From Tolypeutes matacus (Eukaryota > Chordata > Mammalia > Cingulata > Chlamyphoridae), in the NCBI GenBank assembly GCA_026826555.1, contig JAKSZT010054324.1:8472445-8536444 (forward strand): 64,000 nt of DNA. Reading direction: 5' to 3'. The translations under genes were made by a program, and so were the position numbers. Within the stretch, counting starts at the first letter, position 1. Each line of letters begins with the position of its first letter. The notes beneath the pieces are model-generated. The model did no database searches and was not told the origin of the DNA. It saw only the letters and a program-made list of their open reading frames with translations. Below are positions 57,780 through 64,000 of this stretch, in pieces.

Positions 57780-59800
57780 AGGGAATCAAAGTGGAACACT
57801 AGAAAATAGCTAAATGGAAAGTAAATCCTTCATCAGTAACTGCACTGAATATAGATGGGTTAGACTCTCCAATTTAAAGGCAGAGATGGGCAGAATGCAT
57901 TTTAAAAACATGATCTAACAATATGCTGTCTATACAAGCTTCATTTTTTAATCAAAAAAAGTTGAAAGTAAAAGGATGGAAAAACATATTCCAGGAAAAC
58001 AGTAAATAAATGAAAGCTGGAGTGGCTATACTTATATCAGACAAACTAGACTTTAAGTCAAAAGTTGCTAAAAGAGTGAAAGAAAGCATTATGCAATGAT
58101 AAACTTGTAAATTTACCAAGAAGATATAGCAATTATAAACATATATGTTTAACAACAGAGCCTCAAAATATGTGAAGCAAGAGCTAACAGAATTGAAGGG
58201 AGAATTAGTTCAACAATAATAATTTGAGAATTCAACAGTCTAAATTCAATAATAATGGATAGGACAACTAGATAAAAGACAAAAGGAAATAAAGAACTTG
58301 GATAATACTATAAAACAACTAGAGTTAATAAACATCTATAATACATGATGTCCAAAACAGCAGAAGAAACATTCTTTGCAAGTGCACATGAAACATTATC
58401 CAGAATAGACCACATGATAGGCCACAAAACAAATCTCAATAAACTAAAAAAATTAAAATCACATAAAGTGTCTTCTCTGACCACAATTGAATAAAACTAG
58501 TAATCAATAATGGAAGGAAAACTGGATAATTTGTAAATATGTGGATCTTAAACAACAGTCTTAAACAGCCAACAGTTCAAAGAAGAAATCGAAAGGTAAA
58601 TTAGAAAATACCTTGAGATGAGTAAACACAAAAACACAACATATGAAAATATATGAAATGCAATGAAATCTGTGCTCAAAGCTAATATATAGCTGTAAAT
58701 ACCTACACAATAAAGACAGAAGGATTATTCACCAGGACCAAGTGGGATTTACCCCAGAAATGTAAGGGTCATTGAGCATATGAAAACCAATTATTGTAAT
58801 ACACCTTATTAAATAGAATGAAGGAAAAATGATAATCTCAATTATTACAGAAAAAGTATTTGCCAAAATCCAACACCCTTTCCTGATAAAAAAACATGTA
58901 ACAAACTAGGAAAATAAGGACATTTCCTCAACCTGATATAAGGCATCTATGAAAACCCCATAAATAACACAACACTTTATCATGAAGGATTGACAGATTT
59001 TCCTCTAAGATCAAGAACAATACAAGGTTTCCAGTGTTACTACTTATACTCAACATTGTACCCAAAGTTCTAGCCAGGACAAAAAAAAAGAGATAAAAGG
59101 CACCCAACTTAGAAAGGTAGAAGTAAAACTATCTCTATATGCAGATTAAATGATCTTGTGGATAGAAATCTCTGAAGAACCCACACAAATCTTTAAGAAC
59201 TACTAACCAAATTCAGCAATGTTGCAGGATATTGGATCAATATATAAAAGTCAGTTGTATTTCTATACACTAACAATAAACAATCTTAGACAGAAATTAT
59301 GAAAATATTTCTACATAAAATAGCATTAAAAAGAGTAAACACTTAGGAATACATTTAATGATAGAGGTCCAAAACTTGTACACTGAAAACTACAAAATAA
59401 TGTTGAAAAATTTTGAAAAAATTTAAAAGACCTAATGAAATGCAAACACATTCTGTGGTCATGGATTGGAAGATTTAATTTGGTTAAGATGGCATTATCA
59501 CCAAATTTATCTAGAAAATCAGGGCATTCCTATGATAATTCTAATAGCTTCTTATGCAGAAATGGATGAGATGATCCTAAAATTTATATGGAATTGCAAG
59601 GGACACAGAATAGAAAAACAATCTTGAAAATGAAGAAAAACTTTGGAGGATTCACACTTCTCAATTCCAAAACTTACTACAAAGCCAAAGTATTCAACAG
59701 TGGGTTTGTGACATAAGGAAAATCATATAGATCAATGGAATAGCATTGAGATTTTAGAAATAAACCCATTTATCTTTGGTCAGTTGAATTTTGACAAACG
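57780..59800 (+). pseudogene. L1 ORF2 remnant
   Basis: Decayed ORF2 in order: the endonuclease part ('actgcactgaatatagatgg', 57839-57858; 'ataggccacaaaacaaatct'), the middle ('agatgagtaaacacaaaaa', 58616-58634), the RT ('accaagtgggatttacccca', 58737-58756; 'aaactatctctatatgcaga', 59127-59146) and 'cttctcaattccaaaactta' (59658-59677). Full of stops and small deletions. The catalytic segment near 59145 reads 'tatgcagattaaatgatc', so the second Asp codon is lost. Confidence 0.75.
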
Positions 59801-60249
59801 TGCCAAAATGCCCATCAACTGATGAATAGATAAACAAAATGTGGTATATCTATACAATGGAATACTATTCTGCCAAAAAAAAGAATGAAGTACTGACATA
59901 TGCTTCAACATGGATGACAACATGCTATGTGAAAGATGCCAGACATAAAAGGCCATAATTGTATGAGTTCATTTTCCTGAAATATCCAGAATAGACAAAT
60001 CCATAGAGGCATAAAGTAGATTAGTGGTTGTCAGGGCCTGAAGGAGAGGGAAATGGGTTGTGACTGCCTAATGGGTACCTAGTTTCTTTCTGAGGTGATA
60101 AAAATGCCCTGGATTTAGACAGTGGTGATGGTAACATAACTTTGTTAATGTACTTAAAAAAAAACAGAATTTTACACTTTAAAATGGTTAAAATGTAACT
60201 TTTACATTACATGAATTTTACCTCAATAAAACAATTGAAAGTGCATATT

Positions 60250-60700
60250 TAAAATGCACAATTTCGTATCTGAAAAAATTGAGCCAGAACAACCAACACG
60301 GAGATATATTCTAATACATTTAGTTGACTTTAAAAGAAAAATACTATGGACATAAAAATAAAAATACTGTTTTAAGGGAAATAAAATTATATTTATATTG
60401 TCACCAGGCTTTTCAACAGCAATACTTTATGTTAGAAGAAAATGAAGTGAACCAAGAATTTTAAAATCCACAGTAGTGACTTTCAAGTATAAAGGGAACA
60501 TAGGATTTTCAACATTGAGGAACTTGAGAAATATTGTTTCTGTGAACCATTTCTGAATAATCCACTATAGATGATCTTCAAACAGAATGACAAAAATGAT
60601 AGCATAAGGTCTGTTGGTGAGCATTAATTATAATGACTTAATTTATAGAACTAAAATTAAATAAGTGCTAAAGAATCTAAAATATAGTGGGTTATATCCT
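60250..60700 (+). mobile_element. HAL1 fragment
   Basis: Follows the HAL1 ORF1 C-terminal part and 3' region: 'aaaaaattgagccagaacaa' (60274-60293), 'caatactttatgttagaaga' (60421-60440), 'gtgaaccaagaattttaaaa' (60447-60466), 'gggaacataggattttcaac', 'atccactatagatgatcttc' (60560-60579), 'ctgttggtgagcattaatta' (60612-60631). Decayed, no frame. Probably the right half of the element at 54420-55278. Confidence 0.7.
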
Positions 60701-60739
60701 CTGACATTGTATATGTAGCACATCTACAAATGTTGAGTC

Positions 60740-61180
60740 TGTTTGGGTAATTTATGCTTTTCCAGAAATTTTCCCATTTCACTTAAGTTTTCAAGTTTTT
60801 GATATAAAGGCAGTCATTCTAATCTCATATATTTTAGTATTTGCTAATTATATAATTTCATCTCCTTTTACAGTCTTAATATTCATTGGTTTGCTTACTA
60901 TTTCTTCTTTTACTTGATAAAACTTTATCAGTTTTATTTGTCTTAGCAAAGGACAAAATTTGATTTTCATTATACCCTATTGTATTGCTCCCATTAATTT
61001 CTGCTTTTATATTAATTGTTTCATTTCTTATGCTTTCTTTGATTTTTCAATGACTAACTCTATTTCTTTTATTCCAATAGGCATTTAAGGCTATAAATTT
61101 CCCTCCAAAATCACTTTAACTGCATCTCAAATTCTGACAGGTTATTATTTTAGTTATAATTCAGTTTCCATTGTGAGTTC
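60740..61180 (-). mobile_element. Old L1 ORF2 fragment
   Basis: Plus-strand reading shows reversed L1 ORF2: 'tagtatttgctaattatata' (60836-60855), 'atttctgcttttatattaat' (60998-61017), 'ctataaatttccctccaaaa' (61090-61109) and 'ttaactgcatctcaaattct' (61115-61134). All frames are broken. Confidence 0.7.
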
Positions 61181-63285
61181 ATATTTTGCCTTGGTCAAGC
61201 TCTAGACTTTTTTCCTGTTACCAGCATGCAGGTCCTTGATGTCTAGGTGCTAGTTTACTATGGATTGTAGATATCTCCAGAGCTAAAGCTCATCCTCATA
61301 GCCCTATACACTAACTCATTCTTGACATTTGCATCCCTTTAAGAATTTCCTTACATTACTGCCAGTTGTGCCACATATTTGGAAACATTTGATTATGTTA
61401 CACATTTTAATAGGTGCTTTTTAAGGAGTAATTTCTCAGTGCCTCTTATCAAACATGTTGTCAAAAATAGAATTTCAACAATTATTCCTATACATATCTG
61501 TGACACTGAGTTTCTAAAAAGACAAAGGTAATTTCTAAACTTTTTCTCTCAGTGGGAGGGCCTAACAAAGTGCCCTGTCTTTTGAATTGTGAATAAATGA
61601 ATTAATGTGTGTCTGGCTGGAAGAGTGGCAACAGGTAATTAGAATCCAAATTAAGAAAATCCATATAATATTATCAGCTAAAACTTACCTATTTTATAGT
61701 CTAAACTTTTTATTTAAATTCTCTAGCATCATTTTAAATAAAAAATTCTAGAATCAGAGTTGATTAGAAGTATATCACATAGTAAAAAAAAAGTAAATCT
61801 GTCTAATTTCCTAACTTACCTTGAAGAGGGCAATATTCATTCTAGTTTTAGTAGCTTTCCAAACAGAATAGACCCTAAATATCACAGAAAGAGTTTTTTA
61901 AAGGTCATTATTTCCAAGTGCAACTTTAGATAATTGTGCATTTCTGCCTTTATAAATAGTAAAATATCAAAGAGAAGGAAAATATTTTACCAGTCAATAA
62001 AATAGAAGTACTTTACCATAGCATCTGCACAAAGTTTATTTTTTGAAATACACACACATACACACAAACACATATGTAGGACATGGAAGTACTTTTCTTG
62101 TTGCAATCTGCCTAAAGTACAAAGTTAACTCCTTTATGTTAACCAAAATACCATGGGACTTGTAAAGACCATGATGCTTTATGTCTAATCTAAGAGATGA
62201 GACCTCCAACCAGCTCAATTCACTAATATCCCACTGAGGCTGTGAATCACCACTGACTCAGATACATACCCCCTACTGAATCCCTCACAACACATTTGCT
62301 TAGCTTTTTAAATCTGACAGATCAATTTGGTACAATTGTATAGGTGAAACATTTAGGCTTAAATTCTTTTTTCATGTTCTCTCTGTCATTCTCCCCTGCA
62401 TCATCACTCTTATTCTCTATGCTACTAAAAGAGAATCTTCTTTTTATCTCCTATTTCTTTTCCTTCATTCTTGCATCCCCCCTCCCATCTACCTCTTTTC
62501 CTCCACTCCTCTCTCCTTCCTTCCAAAGCACTCTATATCTCTTTCTCCCTTTCCTTCTCTGCTGTTCTCTACCTTTTTTTTGGGGGGGGGGGGGCGGGGG
62601 GGTATTGGTTTTGAATTTTCTCTTCTTTTCCTTATCAAGGTTAAATTTAATCAACTTGGTGAAAGGATGTAGAAGTAAAATCTCCTTCTAAGTCTTGCTT
62701 CCTGTTGTCAGGCTAAAGGAGAAAAACAGGATAAATCTCAGCTTCAGTTGTTAAAAGATGTAATTTCTTTAGGAGCTAGAATTTGATCCCTTCAAGTTTT
62801 GTCCTAAAGCACATTCATTTCATGTCTAATTGATGTGTCCCCACATTGGTCAGAGTTCAATTGCTCCTAGAGCTCAGAATAATTCTCTCCACTTCATGCT
62901 GTCTTTGGTCACTGTTTATGCTTCCTCTTGTCAAAGTCACAATGTACTTGCTTCCATTTACCACAGTTGGTCTCTCTTCTGTTTACTTCATATTTTCCAT
63001 GCTGGGTAGTATTTTCTGGATAGAATAAATCTTTTTTTCTCCTGCAAGAATAGGCACTAGAGATCTAATTATAGCAGACACAACTTCTCTAATAGATATG
63101 TTAGTTTTGAGGACGATGAATGATGCCACTAGGAGTCTTCAGAGAGTACTGAATTACCAGCTCTGTCTTGCTGCTGTTATTGTCTGGATACCACATCTTC
63201 GTAGCTGTTCAAAAGAGAGTTCCTCTTAGTTATATGATTAAAAGTATGTTTTCTTTAATTTTTAAGCTCTTATAAATTATCACTA
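61181..63285. other. No recognised gene; simple runs
   Basis: Includes CA-rich DNA at 62049-62072, a C/T-rich block (62390-62580) and a G-run (listed separately). The frames at 62344-62691 (+) and 62451-62654 (-) are low-complexity products of that block. No repeat family was named. Confidence 0.45.
62572..62602. repeat. T8 then G13-C-G7 run
   Basis: T-run 62574-62581, then G13 (62582-62594), C, G7 (62596-62602). It has enough G tracts for a quadruplex on the plus strand. Such runs are also assembly-error prone. Confidence 0.9.
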
Positions 63286-63289
63286 TCTA

Positions 63290-63470
63290 ATATTTTTGAA
63301 CAGCAATCATGAATCAGGAATTGTTCTAAAGACTTTACAATAGTCTACTATATAATCCCCAATGATTCTGTATCCACATTTTACACCTGCAGAAGTGGAT
63401 GCACAGGGAGAAAAGCAGAGTCACACACGATCTGAACTCTGGTCGTCTGATACCATAGCCTCATTCCCAA
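63290..63470 (-). mobile_element. MIR
   Basis: Reversed MIR in order: 'gaattgttctaaagacttta' (63318-63337), 'tataatccccaatgattct' (63350-63368), 'catttttacacctgcagaag'-like core (63376-63396), 'agagtcacacacgatctgaa' (63417-63436). It may extend into an L2-like tail on its left. Confidence 0.6.
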
Positions 63471-63929
63471 TCATTATTTCACATTTGCCAGTTTGTGTAA
63501 TCATGGTGAGCTTGAGTCTGGGAATTTCACATTTAAACAGCAAGCTCCAAGTGCTTTATTATTTGGTTAGTTGCCCATCTTATTAGCCCTGAGGAATACA
63601 GAAAATATTGTCATTTAATTTTATAGCTGGTGAAAATTAAGCAGTTTGATTTTAGGTTTCTTGATGTTCCCCAGCAATGACTCCCAGTCTGCTGCTTTAC
63701 AAACCAGCAAACATTTTACTTCTCCAGATAGCATGAAACATTTGGATTTTATAATAGTAAATAGTAACAGTAAAATAGTAGTAGCATCATTATTAATGCA
63801 GTATTTTTAAACTTTAGAATAGGAAAAAGCAAAACTAGAGAAGTCTAAGGAGAAGTATGCATAACTATTCAGATAGTCTTACAATCATAAATAAAAGTGA
63901 AAAATGACAAAATAGCAGGCACTGATGCC

Positions 63930-63968
63930 TCTCTCTCTCACACACACAGACTCACACACACACACTCA
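63930..63968. repeat. (CT)n(CA)n microsatellite
   Basis: CT units turn into CA units with one AGACT interruption. 63471-63929 before it holds no recognised feature. Confidence 0.9.
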
Positions 63969-64000
63969 CTTACTTATAAACAGACAGAAGGGAGAAAGCA

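Larger units (their letters stand above)
55537..60232 (+). mobile_element. Nearly full-length old L1
   Basis: 4.7 kb. The 5' end has 'aaatggcagagcagggaac' (55545-55563), a 5' UTR to about 56690, ORF1 remnant (57000-57440), ORF2 remnants (57780-59800), and a 3' UTR ending 'tttacctcaataaaa'. Possible decayed duplications are AAATTGAAGTGA (55525-55536) and AATTGAAAGTG (60233-60243). The open frame 55533-55832 is in the 5' UTR. Between 59780 and 59810 the sequence jumps from 'tttgacaaacgtgcc' to 'aaaatgcccatcaactg', a deletion of the C-terminal part of ORF2. A 180-bp unexplained insert lies at 56742-56923. Confidence 0.75.

Noticed and set aside
1..64000. Host protein-coding exons, CRISPR array, bacterial-type defence or phage module
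   Set aside because: No motif, splice-flanked conserved frame, regularly spaced repeat or operon layout was found. SINEs and L1s show that this is mammalian DNA.

Overview
The window is mammalian nuclear DNA, AT-rich and non-coding as far as can be read, and built largely from layers of dead transposable elements. The tRNA-derived SINEs at 1169-1255, 34925-35025 (minus), 46458-46706 and 50546-51020, and a family of L1 3' ends with a very long 3' UTR, point to a xenarthran. Armadillo (Dasypus or a relative) is the most likely source, because the SINEs resemble the DAS-SINE group. This rests on recalled repeat families, not on a database search. I found no host exon, conserved protein domain, tRNA or rRNA gene, CRISPR array or bacterial-type operon. 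The long open frames are L1 ORF1/ORF2 remnants or chance frames in L1 3' UTRs.

Layout. 1-7058: old L1 (minus), one small SINE, two L2 pieces and unrecognised AT-rich DNA. 7059-15411: an old plus-strand L1 split by a younger 5'-truncated L1 (about 7885-12112) whose ORF2 remnant has only two stop codons and whose 3' UTR is about 3 kb. 15412-22290: several fragments of that same L1 3' UTR, one with clear target-site duplications (TSDs) at 19652-20512. 22298-26483: a possible LTR, MIR, a 2-kb old L1 (minus), an LTR-like fragment and another L1 3' end. 26667-30520: an L1 with both ends and TSDs but an internally deleted ORF2. 30598-37000: L2, MIR, a SINE and unrecognised DNA. 37005-42095: minus-strand L1 3' ends around an old minus-strand L1. 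44391-44836: an L1 3' end that carries a 168-bp 3' transduction. 45596-49320: a hairpin, then an old L1 broken by four separate younger insertions. 50080-53019: an L1/HAL1 ORF1 region with a dimeric SINE inserted, a MIR, a short hAT element and an LTR. 54420-60700: a HAL1-like element apparently split by a nearly full-length old L1. 60740-64000: old L1 (minus), MIR and simple repeats.

Many insertions can be put in order because their TSDs are readable: hosts are old L1M, L2, MIR or HAL1; guests are SINEs, xenarthran L1 3' ends, LTRs and a hAT element. The main interest is L1 3'-end biology: read-through (3' transduction), a 3' extension shared by three copies, one early termination inside the long 3' UTR, and an open frame shared by two 3' UTR copies. 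I did not find a new biological system, and the window does not force that reading.
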